This document shows positions 7,433 through 13,772 of a stretch of 13,810 nucleotides of DNA, one piece after another. How positions within the stretch are numbered: position 1 is the first letter of the stretch; the number at the start of each line of letters is the position of its first letter. The DNA comes from CAZOVK01 sp964583165 (GTDB lineage: Bacteria > Bacillota > Clostridia > Lachnospirales > WRAX01): assembly GCA_964583165.1 (NCBI GenBank), contig CAZOVK010000064.1:1-13810 (forward strand). The letters are read 5' to 3'. The notes beneath the pieces are model-generated. The model was not told the DNA's origin. It made no database searches and saw nothing but the letters and a program-made list of their open reading frames with translations. A program made the position numbers and the translations under genes.

Positions 7433-8186
7433 AAGGGTAAAGAACGCCAGAGCTAAGAAGCGCTTTACTGCTGTTGATTTTATCTCGAATATTTTTTCGG
7501 GGTTCACAGAAATGCACGGCGACCGCCGCTTTGGTGACGATAGAGCCATAGTAACGGGGTTAGCGTGGCTTGACAATGTGTGCGTTACGGTAGTTGGCAT
7601 TGAAAAGGGTAAGGACATAAAGGAGAAGGCCGCGAGAAACTTCGGTTCGGCTCACCCTGAGGGTTATAGAAAAGCTCTACGTCAGATGAAGCTTGCCGAA
7701 AAATTCGGGCGCCCCGTGATTTGTTTTATTGATACTTCGGGGGCATATTGTGGCATTGGCGCGGAAGAACGCGGTCAAGGGCAGGCTATTGCCGAAAACC
7801 TGATGGAGATGATGACGCTTAAAACGCCAATCATATCCGTACTCATCGGCGAGGGCGGTAGTGGTGGAGCATTGGCGTTGGCGGTAGCCGACGAGGTATG
7901 GATGCTTGAAAACGCGATTTACTCTGTTATCTCCCCCGAAGGTTGCGCGAGTATCTTATGGAAGGACTCAAGCCGCGTAAAGGAAGCGAGCGAATGCCTT
8001 AAACTCACAGCAGAGGATTTATTGGGTTTCGGTGTAATCGACGAAATAATACCCGAAAACGGGGCGATATTTGAAACTGTCAAGCTTATGCTCACCGAAG
8101 CTTGCAACAGACACTCCGTTACGGAACGCGAACAGCTCACCCAGAACCGTTATGCGCGTTTCAGAAAAGTAGGTGCTGCCCAATGA
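7419..8186 (+). CDS. accA: acetyl-CoA carboxylase carboxyltransferase subunit alpha
   Basis: This 255-residue partner of AccD forms the other half of the carboxyltransferase. Clear family motifs are MHGDRRFGDDRAIV, NFGSAHPEGYRKALR, FIDTSGAYCGIGAEERGQ, VLIGEGGSGGALAL and YSVISPEGCASILWK. It is about 60 residues shorter than the E. coli protein (319 aa), with the shortening mainly in the N-terminal helical extension; the carboxyltransferase core is complete. The ATG at 7419 lies within accD and is preceded by AGGTGA at 7408-7413. The core loop reads DTSGAYCG where proteobacterial enzymes have DTPGAYPG, a variant I believe is common in Clostridia. The stop overlaps the degV start as ATGA. Confidence 0.95.
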   Translation: MTAFERVKNARAKKRFTAVDFISNIFSGFTEMHGDRRFGDDRAIVTGLAWLDNVCVTVVGIEKGKDIKEKAARNFGSAHPEGYRKALRQMKLAEKFGRPVICFIDTSGAYCGIGAEERGQGQAIAENLMEMMTLKTPIISVLIGEGGSGGALALAVADEVWMLENAIYSVISPEGCASILWKDSSRVKEASECLKLTAEDLLGFGVIDEIIPENGAIFETVKLMLTEACNRHSVTEREQLTQNRYARFRKVGAAQ

Positions 8187-8998
8187 TTAGGATTATTACC
8201 GATTCGACGGTCTGCGTCAAAAAGGCTGACGCAATCGCATTAGGCGTAAGGCTTATCCCCGTTAATTACTGTGTTCGGGGCAATTCTTATTACGAATCCT
8301 ATTCCGATTGCAACGGTAATTTTGAGGAACTGCTCAAATCGAGTGGCAGTTTTACCACATCGGCGCCGAACACATCGGCTTTTTTGAGCGCATTTGAAGA
8401 AGAACTGTCGGCGGGTAATGAGATACTCTGCATCACACTGTCTTCGCGACTAAGCGGAGCATATAGTGCGGCTTTTATGGCGGCTAAACAGACAGGTAGC
8501 CCTAATGTTTTTATTTTCGACAGTCAATTAACGGGGGGCGGGTTATACTTGCTTGTCAGTGAGGCTAAAAAGCTGATTGATACAGGTCTAACGCTGTCAG
8601 AAATTATGCAAAAACTCCCTGCTGTTAGGGAGCGCATAACAGTAGCTTTTTCAGTGAACGATATGACACCGTTGCGCAGAAGTGGCAGAATCGGGTTCGT
8701 GCGTATGAGCGTAGGCACGATTCTTAATACCAGACCCATACTGTTGTGCCGTGAAGGCACGGTGGTTGCAGACTCTATAGCCCGCGGTGACAGTGAGGTT
8801 ATAAGAAATTTAACGCAAAAAATTCCGCCGGCGGTAACGGAGGTTGTTATAAATTATATTGCTAATAGCCAAGCGGCAAGTAATTTGTATAACGTCATCT
8901 CCGCAAAATTTCCAAAAATTAAAGTACACCTGCTAAAACTGGGGCCTGTTTTGGGGATACACTTAGGGCTTCAAACCGTTGCGGTGTCGTTCATTTGA
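8183..8998 (+). CDS. DegV family protein, possible FakB-type fatty-acid-binding protein
   Basis: This 271-residue protein belongs to the DegV family, whose characterised members (FakB) bind a free fatty acid and present it to the kinase FakA, giving acyl-phosphate for membrane lipid synthesis. Family marks are IITDST at the N-terminus, FTTSAPNTSAF (57-67), LSSRLSGAYSAA (86-97), the PLRRSGRIG segment (163-171), ILNTRPIL, and GPVLGIHLG near the C-terminus (His260). The Thr, Ser and His positions that hold the fatty acid carboxylate in FakB appear present (Thr58/59, Ser87/88, His260), though exact equivalence needs an alignment. The ATG at 8183 overlaps the accA stop as ATGA, and AGGTG lies at 8171-8175. 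An upstream in-frame ATG at 8102 would begin inside accA and is not credible. No fakA is visible. Family assignment is firm; the FakB role is inferred from family and operon context. Confidence 0.88.
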   Translation: MIRIITDSTVCVKKADAIALGVRLIPVNYCVRGNSYYESYSDCNGNFEELLKSSGSFTTSAPNTSAFLSAFEEELSAGNEILCITLSSRLSGAYSAAFMAAKQTGSPNVFIFDSQLTGGGLYLLVSEAKKLIDTGLTLSEIMQKLPAVRERITVAFSVNDMTPLRRSGRIGFVRMSVGTILNTRPILLCREGTVVADSIARGDSEVIRNLTQKIPPAVTEVVINYIANSQAASNLYNVISAKFPKIKVHLLKLGPVLGIHLGLQTVAVSFI

Positions 8999-9081
8999 TT
9001 ACCGAATATAGTATTGTATGGCTTTCGAAGACATCAATTATAACGTGATAAACTTTAATACTGTTTGATAAAACCAAATAG

Positions 9082-9117
9082 AAACGGCTATTGGCAATGA
9101 GCCAACAGCCGTTTTTT
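9082..9117 (+). terminator. intrinsic terminator of the fatty acid operon
   Basis: An 8-bp stem AAACGGCT/AGCCGTTT (9082-9089 with 9107-9114), one A/C mismatch, then a 5-bp TTGGC/GCCAA stem close on the loop AATGA (9096-9100). The right arm runs into a T tract to 9117. It lies 84 nt after the degV stop and has the right orientation to end the operon. Confidence 0.92.
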
Positions 9118-9140
9118 AGTTATGAAGGGGAGGGCAATTT

Positions 9141-9313
9141 CTATTTCTCTATCTCAAACTCATCGTCTGTCAGGATGCCCGTTTCTCTTAATAGTTTAAG
9201 CTCTCAATCTTTTACTTAAAAGCCGCTAAGCTGTCATTTATGTTATTTGTGGTGGATTTTTGCACTTTTGCAGGGTTCTTAGCTGTAAGAGGATTTATCG
9301 CGCATGTGGCAAG
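9141..9313 (-). pseudogene. remnant of a SHOCT-domain protein gene
   Basis: On the minus strand, the last codons before TAG (9141-9143) read LLRETGILTDDEFEIEK, which closely fits the SHOCT domain consensus (a short C-terminal helix pair of the type 'eLrdaGilTeeEFe'). Upstream, the matching frame is lost: the sequence goes on as KIE in another frame at about 9203-9211. One missing base near 9200-9203 would restore KIEELKLLRETG. There is also an in-frame TAA at 9212-9214. Beyond it the frame stays open to about 9313 with protein-like sequence (AKNPAKVQKSTTNN, then INDSLAAFK), ending at a TAG at 9314-9316. No start codon or ribosome binding site belongs to it. I infer the decayed 3' end of a gene. 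The SHOCT match is by eye only. Confidence 0.5.
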
Positions 9314-9430
9314 CTACCTCCCAACATTTACTCCATGTGGTTAGATTATGTGCAGTATATCACATTAGGTTATATTTTTCAACGCTTGATTTAGTGTGCC
9401 TTTAATGGGCTTAATGGTGACTCTTAGGCA
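9314..9430. other. AT-rich intergenic stretch without a recognisable gene
   Basis: This part of the gap between degV and the repressor gene shows no open frame with a ribosome binding site and no known RNA. It may contain the 5' part of the decayed minus-strand gene, but no frame there gave a recognisable protein. Confidence 0.5.
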
Positions 9431-9461
9431 AAGGGGTACTTCACTTTACCCCTTGTTTTTT
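9431..9461 (+). terminator. terminator-like hairpin upstream of the repressor promoter
   Basis: AAGGGGTA (9431-9438) pairs perfectly with TACCCCTT (9447-9454) around an 8-nt loop, followed by G and six T residues (9456-9461). It is oriented for the plus strand and ends 11 nt before the -35 box of the blaI-like promoter. No intact plus-strand gene lies between it and the terminator at 9082-9117, so it may be a relic or may insulate the promoter from upstream transcription. Confidence 0.7.
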
Positions 9462-9471
9462 ACATTTACTG

Positions 9472-9510
9472 CTTGACATTATGATAACGTCGTGTTATCA
9501 TAATGTCAAG
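9472..9510. promoter_or_regulatory. perfect 17-bp inverted repeat, probable BlaI-type operator
   Basis: The left arm 9472-9488 and right arm 9494-9510 are perfect reverse complements over 17 bp, separated by GTCGT (9489-9493). The core GATAAC-N5-GTTATC resembles the dyad operators of BlaI/MecI repressors, which bind as dimers and autoregulate. The repeat covers the whole promoter. That the adjacent repressor binds here is inferred from position and symmetry. Confidence 0.8.
9473..9501 (+). promoter_or_regulatory. sigma-A-type promoter of the repressor/receptor operon
   Basis: A consensus -35 TTGACA (9473-9478) and a -10 TATCAT (9496-9501, one mismatch to TATAAT) are separated by exactly 17 bp. 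Transcription would start near 9508, about 34 nt before the repressor ATG. Both boxes lie inside the inverted repeat at 9472-9510, so a bound repressor would block RNA polymerase. Confidence 0.85.
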
Positions 9511-9530
9511 ATAACATCATGTAATCATAA
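9510..9530. promoter_or_regulatory. second, imperfect operator copy
   Basis: Positions 9510-9530 match 9483-9503 at 18 of 21 bases, as a direct repeat shifted by 27 bp. The copy keeps the core GATAAC-N5-GTAATC with one arm base changed, and the middle ACATCATGT is itself a dyad. It lies just downstream of the predicted transcription start and ends just before the ribosome binding site AAGGGG (9530-9535). Two tandem sites suggest cooperative repression. Confidence 0.65.
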
Positions 9531-9541
9531 AGGGGCTGGCT

Positions 9542-9913
9542 ATGCAAAACATATCTGACTACGAACTGGAGCTTATGAAAATCATTTGGTCAAACGGAGG
9601 CATGGCATTATACGCCGAAATCACAGCGGGGCTTGAAGTCAAGGGTAATTGCTGGACAAAGAATACTATCATCACACTACTTTCTCGACTGATAGAAAAG
9701 GGCTTGCTAAATACAAACAAAATAGGGCGGCGCAACAAGTACATAGCGATTGTGTCAGAAGCCGACTATCAGGCAGGGCGAACAGTGCAGTTTATTGACA
9801 AGGTATTCGAAGGGAACGCGAAGGGCTTGATTGCCACTCTCATTGACAAACAAATGCTTGCGCCCGAGGACTACGACGCGCTCAAGAAATACTGGAATGG
9901 CGGTGAAGCATGA
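9542..9913 (+). CDS. BlaI/MecI-family winged-helix repressor
   Basis: This 123-residue cytoplasmic repressor belongs to the penicillinase repressor family. The N-terminus ISDYELELMKIIWSNGG, the recognition-helix region WTKNTIITLLSRLIEKGLL (38-56) and the wing GRRNKYIAIVS (62-72) form the DNA-binding domain. Residues about 74-120 form the helical dimerisation domain. AAGGGG at 9530-9535 lies six bases before the ATG. The stop overlaps the receptor start as ATGA. In staphylococcal BlaI the inactivating cut is at an Asn-Phe bond in the C-terminal domain; the corresponding region here (about 94-104, KGLIATLIDKQ) lacks that pair, so the cleavage site, if any, differs. It probably represses its own operon through the dyad repeats upstream. 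No beta-lactamase gene is nearby, so the name blaI is not assigned. Confidence 0.9.
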   Translation: MQNISDYELELMKIIWSNGGMALYAEITAGLEVKGNCWTKNTIITLLSRLIEKGLLNTNKIGRRNKYIAIVSEADYQAGRTVQFIDKVFEGNAKGLIATLIDKQMLAPEDYDALKKYWNGGEA

Positions 9914-12900
9914 ACGGGTTGTTAACTTCGGCTTTGTGGCTTTCGCTTTCGGGTTCTGTGTTAATGGTGTTGCTGTTTGTTTGCAAACAGATATTTAAGG
10001 CGCGGTTAAGCAAAATATGGCAGTATTACATCTGGCTTGTGGTTATTGCACGGCTTTTACTGCCCATTCCTCAACAGTTTGATTTTATGGGGAATGTCGC
10101 TGTTTTTATAAACGTACCCACAGCAGAAAACGCAACAGTAGAATACTTGCCCGATGTAAGCGTTGAACAGCATATTACGGTTGATGAAAGCAAATTTGGA
10201 AACGAATCGACTAGCGATATTCCCAACGTAACGCAGTTAGACGCGTCGGGTAAGATAACTTTGGATGAAGCCAAGACTGCCATACTTTCAAACCTCTGGC
10301 TTATATGGCTGGTAGTTGCGCTTATTCTCATTATTCGCAAAATCACGATTTATCAGAACTTCGTCAGTTATATCAAGGCAGGGCGCGTTGAAGTATCGGA
10401 TATAGGGTTACTGGAGCAGTTTGGTAGAATCTGTGAGAAAGCGAAGCTTAAACGTGTTGTTGGGGTATATACGAACAGCCTTGTTTCGTCACCGCTACTA
10501 ATCGGCTTCTTTAAGCCATTTATTGTCTTACCGACAATTGATTATGAAGATATTGATTTCCGCAATACAATCATACACGAACTTACGCATTACAGGCGGT
10601 TCGATATGTTCTATAAATGGCTGGTTCAATTCACGGTTTGCGTGCATTGGTTCAACCCGCTTGTATACTTAATGGGGCATGAGATTAATCGCGCTTGTGA
10701 GTTGGCGTGTGATGAAGCTGTAATTGCGGCTATGGACGAGTGTGAGCAAAAGGCGTATGGTTCGACACTCATAAACGCAATGGCGACGGGCAATTATAAC
10801 CAAACATTGGCCTCGTTGTCGCTCAATGAAAGCAAGAAGTTAATCAAAGAAAGGTTGGACGCGATAATGAGGTTTAAGAAGAAATCGTTGGTAGTGAAAT
10901 GCTCGGCGTTAGTGTTGACGATAGCACTCATATTGGGGTTTTCGGCAACAGGTACTTATGCCATAAACCCCAGTAATATGCCGTCACCAAACTTAACGAC
11001 CACTAAAAGTGTTGCTTTTGACGTTTATAACATCAAAACACACGAAGTTGTTCAATTCGGTGGTTACGCCCTTCAAAGGGGCGACAAGATTCATGTAACT
11101 TTCGAGAACAACGCGGATAAAATCCGTATCTACATGAAGTCTGAAAACATTACGCCTTCAATCGAAATAGAGTTGGCACACGCCAAACCCTATGAAATAA
11201 CGCAAAGTGGCGTTTATACCATAGCCATTCAAAATAATACGGAAATGGATTTAGCAGGCATGACCAAGGGTACTATCCAGATTACGTATAAGACCCCGCA
11301 GAATGCCCGCGACGAGAGAATACAATTTACTGACAGAGATATACCTACTCAAAGCCCTTCGCCAACCGCTATCCAAAAGGCAGGCTTAGACGATTATGCC
11401 ACTGTTCTTTCCTATTATAGTAGGAAAACATACACCGCCGCGAGTTACAAGGACTTCATAACCGACACGTCGGCAATAACCGAATTTGTGGACTTCACAG
11501 GTTCCAACATCCTCTTTGCGCTAGATTTTCCACAGGCAACCACCATTGATTTTTCAATCAAGGGAAATGTTGACGGTGAATACAAAGTCGCGCTCATATC
11601 GGGCGGTAATCAGGTTATCAAAACGGCAAGCTCTTACAATTGGCAGAACGCCTCGCGCCCTATAGACATGCCAAAGGGTATGGCTGACGTGGTTTTGGTG
11701 GGCGAAAAGGCAACGGGTACGTGTATCGTAACAATAGACATGGCGCAATCACTTGTCCCTAACGGGCAGGGTACTGTTTCTAAAGATGCGAAAGAGGTCA
11801 TCAAACCAAGCGACATTGACATCTTCACAATGGAGTGTATTAAGACAACCTTGGCATGGGACACTGTGGAGCTGTTTTTGCCCTATATGACATCAAACGG
11901 TGTTGAAAATCTGGTCAACTATGTGAAAAAGAACAGCCCCGGAGACTACACGCGGGCGTTTGCCGATACTGACAAATATCTGGGCAAGGGTGCAAAGACT
12001 TACACGAGTGAGGCACTCACACGCAGTAAGATTGACGAGTTTGCGCTGATAAGAATGAATGTGTCGGGTAACTGGCAGTATGTCAAGCCACTGTTCCCGT
12101 ATATGACAGCAAGCGGCATTGAAAAGGTTGTAAATGTGTTTCAAAACAAAACGGGCAATTACAATGTAGCACAAGAAGCGGCGCAGTACCTACCGTCAAA
12201 CAATAACCTTATGGGTTGGACTTTTGGCGATGTGCCGCGATGCGCTATCAAGAATCTTGTATCTGAAAATATTGTAGTAAAAACAGGTGGTTCCAGCTTC
12301 AAGATTGAAGTAGACGCGGCCAGCAAGGACAGTTATACGTTCACTGACGGCATTCACACCACATCTAAGAAACGGGAGATAGATTTTGAGCGCAAAGCAG
12401 GGCTCGGGGCTAACGCCGTCTATTCATCCACAATCTATGTAACTGTCCCAGAAAATGCGCGTGATTTGTTAATGTGTTTTACGACAGTAAGCGGTGATAT
12501 TTCTGTTGACGGTCTGCACTGTACAATGCTATTGGCTGAATCGGAAAGCGGAAGTGTGAACATCACAAATACCATAGCGGGGAGGATTATTAGTAACAAG
12601 TATGATGATAAGAATAATACCCAACCCGTTCAGCAACAGAAGTATCAAGACGAGAACGCTACCCTTAGTAGCATAGACATAAAAGCGAATGTGGTAGATT
12701 TGGTGCTGAAAGAAAGCATAGATAACACGTTCTCTGCACAATTGACATATCCGGACAGCTTGTCAACTTGGTATGATGATGCGGTTCTTAAAATGAATAC
12801 AACAAACCAAACCTTTGGTATAGATGTAGTCTATGCTGACGGCGAGTTTGACCAAACAGAAGGGTTTGATGGCACTAACGCCGTTCTCACTGTATACGCG

Positions 12901-13344
12901 CCGAAACGCGCATATGAACGGATAAAGATTCAAACTTTTGCGTCCGAAAAGCCCATTATAATACCGTTTTCGTCTAAAGAAGTCACGCTCACGAACACGG
13001 TAGGGAACTCTGTCTTTTACTTGGCTAAATCATGTGACACCTTGAAAGTAGATAATGGTGTTGGGAATTTCACGATATATCCATCAATACTCCCCAAAAC
13101 AACTACCATTACTAGTGATATTGGAGATGGCTGGTATTACCTGCCCAATGACCCGACGGATATTGATGTAAAAGTCACTAACACGAAGTATACCGAAAGC
13201 GCAGTATTGCCGAAGCACTGGAATTATGTCGTAAGGCGAAACGCTAATGGCAAGGGTGATATGACAACCTACAAACGTGGAGTCGGGGAGAATAAGGTTG
13301 ATGTTAATTTGAATGTAGGCAGGTTCTACATATTAGCTAAATAG
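9910..13344 (+). CDS. M56 (BlaR1-like) membrane metalloprotease receptor with a large non-PBP outer region
   Basis: This 1144-residue membrane protein has four predicted transmembrane segments (about 8-26, 38-54, 127-145, 328-347). The M56 protease loop lies between the third and fourth, with the zinc motif HELTH (223-227) and ELACDEA (264-270), whose Glu264 is a likely zinc ligand. The segment SSPLLIGFFKPFIVLP and the tail KERLDAIMRFKKKS are typical of BlaR1/MecR1. In BlaR1, signal binding outside activates this protease and leads to loss of the BlaI repressor. Here the outer region (348-1144) lacks a recognisable penicillin-binding domain. It shows a beta-rich segment (365-462), a Ser/Pro linker (478-490), a second beta-rich segment (525-612), two helical repeats (638-691 and 710-761) and a DUF4097-like beta region (about 842-1090). 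The start overlaps the repressor stop. The signal is unknown. Assignment of the protease domain is firm; the outer domain names are tentative. Confidence 0.88.
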   Translation: MNGLLTSALWLSLSGSVLMVLLFVCKQIFKARLSKIWQYYIWLVVIARLLLPIPQQFDFMGNVAVFINVPTAENATVEYLPDVSVEQHITVDESKFGNESTSDIPNVTQLDASGKITLDEAKTAILSNLWLIWLVVALILIIRKITIYQNFVSYIKAGRVEVSDIGLLEQFGRICEKAKLKRVVGVYTNSLVSSPLLIGFFKPFIVLPTIDYEDIDFRNTIIHELTHYRRFDMFYKWLVQFTVCVHWFNPLVYLMGHEINRACELACDEAVIAAMDECEQKAYGSTLINAMATGNYNQTLASLSLNESKKLIKERLDAIMRFKKKSLVVKCSALVLTIALILGFSATGTYAINPSNMPSPNLTTTKSVAFDVYNIKTHEVVQFGGYALQRGDKIHVTFENNADKIRIYMKSENITPSIEIELAHAKPYEITQSGVYTIAIQNNTEMDLAGMTKGTIQITYKTPQNARDERIQFTDRDIPTQSPSPTAIQKAGLDDYATVLSYYSRKTYTAASYKDFITDTSAITEFVDFTGSNILFALDFPQATTIDFSIKGNVDGEYKVALISGGNQVIKTASSYNWQNASRPIDMPKGMADVVLVGEKATGTCIVTIDMAQSLVPNGQGTVSKDAKEVIKPSDIDIFTMECIKTTLAWDTVELFLPYMTSNGVENLVNYVKKNSPGDYTRAFADTDKYLGKGAKTYTSEALTRSKIDEFALIRMNVSGNWQYVKPLFPYMTASGIEKVVNVFQNKTGNYNVAQEAAQYLPSNNNLMGWTFGDVPRCAIKNLVSENIVVKTGGSSFKIEVDAASKDSYTFTDGIHTTSKKREIDFERKAGLGANAVYSSTIYVTVPENARDLLMCFTTVSGDISVDGLHCTMLLAESESGSVNITNTIAGRIISNKYDDKNNTQPVQQQKYQDENATLSSIDIKANVVDLVLKESIDNTFSAQLTYPDSLSTWYDDAVLKMNTTNQTFGIDVVYADGEFDQTEGFDGTNAVLTVYAPKRAYERIKIQTFASEKPIIIPFSSKEVTLTNTVGNSVFYLAKSCDTLKVDNGVGNFTIYPSILPKTTTITSDIGDGWYYLPNDPTDIDVKVTNTKYTESAVLPKHWNYVVRRNANGKGDMTTYKRGVGENKVDVNLNVGRFYILAK
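11821..12192 (+). repeat. two diverged helical repeats inside the receptor
   Basis: Residues 638-691 and 710-761 of the receptor are two copies of a roughly 52-residue unit. The best matching core is LFLPYMTSNGVENLVNYV in the first and PLFPYMTASGIEKVVNVF in the second, each preceded by a conserved Trp (W650, W722) and followed by a Gly-Asp/Asn-Tyr turn and a helix ending in YL. The period is 72 residues. Confidence 0.75.
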
Positions 13345-13360
13345 GGGCTTGAAGTTTAAC

Positions 13361-13382
13361 AGGGCGGTCAGTTGACCGCCCT
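13361..13382. terminator. strong GC hairpin after the receptor gene
   Basis: AGGGCGGTC (13361-13369) pairs perfectly with GACCGCCCT (13374-13382) around the loop AGTT, 16 nt after the receptor stop. There is no T tract on either side, so it is a hairpin at the right place for a terminator of the plus-strand operon rather than a textbook intrinsic terminator. It could serve both converging genes. Confidence 0.6.
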
Positions 13383-13406
13383 TAACTATTGAGGGTTTGC
13401 CGTGTA

Positions 13407-13447
13407 GGCTATTATAGTTTGGCAACACGCCTATAACAGCCGTTTTG
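13407..13447. terminator. second hairpin between the convergent genes
   Basis: GGCTATTATAG (13407-13417) pairs with CTATAACAGCC (13431-13441) across a 13-nt loop, followed by GTTTTG on the plus strand. On the minus strand the single mismatch becomes a G-U pair, giving an 11-bp stem about 10 nt after the end of the VOC gene. The T tract is weak, so a terminator role on either strand is tentative. Confidence 0.45.
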
Positions 13448-13451
13448 TTAG

Positions 13452-13772
13452 TTATTTCTTCTCATATAGTTCAAAAATCGCGTCATCCTTGATAATAAAC
13501 GCAATCCGAACACCGGGCCCAATCTCTGTCGGTGGGAAGATGATTTGGTCGGCTTCATCCAGATATTTTTGCATATCGTCAACCTTATATGCCACGTGTG
13601 TTTTGTGATGCATGACCAGCGGGAACGGCGTACCCTCTTCAAACTTCAAATACTCAATTCTGTAGTCATAATCTTCTGGGTTACTCATCCAGATTTTCAT
13701 ACCCTCAACATAGGTCATGCCGGGCTTTTTCTCCGTCACCGGAATACCGACGTGCATAAATTCAGCGCTCAT
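13452..13772 (-). CDS. VOC (glyoxalase-fold) family protein
   Basis: This 106-residue protein has the vicinal oxygen chelate fold: FMHVGIPV at the N-terminus, IEYLKFEEGTPFP in the middle, THVAYKVDDMQKYL opening the second half, and AFIIKDDAIFELYEKK at the end. Residues His7, Glu40, His59 and Glu101 could be the four metal ligands usual in this fold, though this is judged by spacing only. An AGGAGG site (minus strand, 13778-13783) lies five bases before the ATG and fixes the start. It is convergent with the receptor operon and appears to be transcribed alone. Substrate is unknown; the superfamily includes glyoxalase I, extradiol dioxygenases and antibiotic-binding proteins, and none of these can be chosen here. 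Confidence 0.85.
   Translation of the reverse strand: MSAEFMHVGIPVTEKKPGMTYVEGMKIWMSNPEDYDYRIEYLKFEEGTPFPLVMHHKTHVAYKVDDMQKYLDEADQIIFPPTEIGPGVRIAFIIKDDAIFELYEKK

Noticed and set aside
8102..8182. Upstream extension of the DegV-family gene
   Set aside because: It lies within accA in another frame and its residues do not fit the DegV N-terminus; the ATGA overlap at 8183 is the natural start.
9335..9394. Short plus-strand hydrophobic reading frame (MWLDYVQYITLGYIF...)
   Set aside because: It has no ribosome binding site and no promoter, and lies in a decayed intergenic stretch; at 19 residues it could easily arise by chance.
12280..12291. KTGG motif at receptor residues 791-794 as a penicillin-binding KTG box
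   Set aside because: No SxxK and SxN motifs occur at suitable distances before it, and the surroundings are beta-rich sequence unlike a transpeptidase domain. A chance match.
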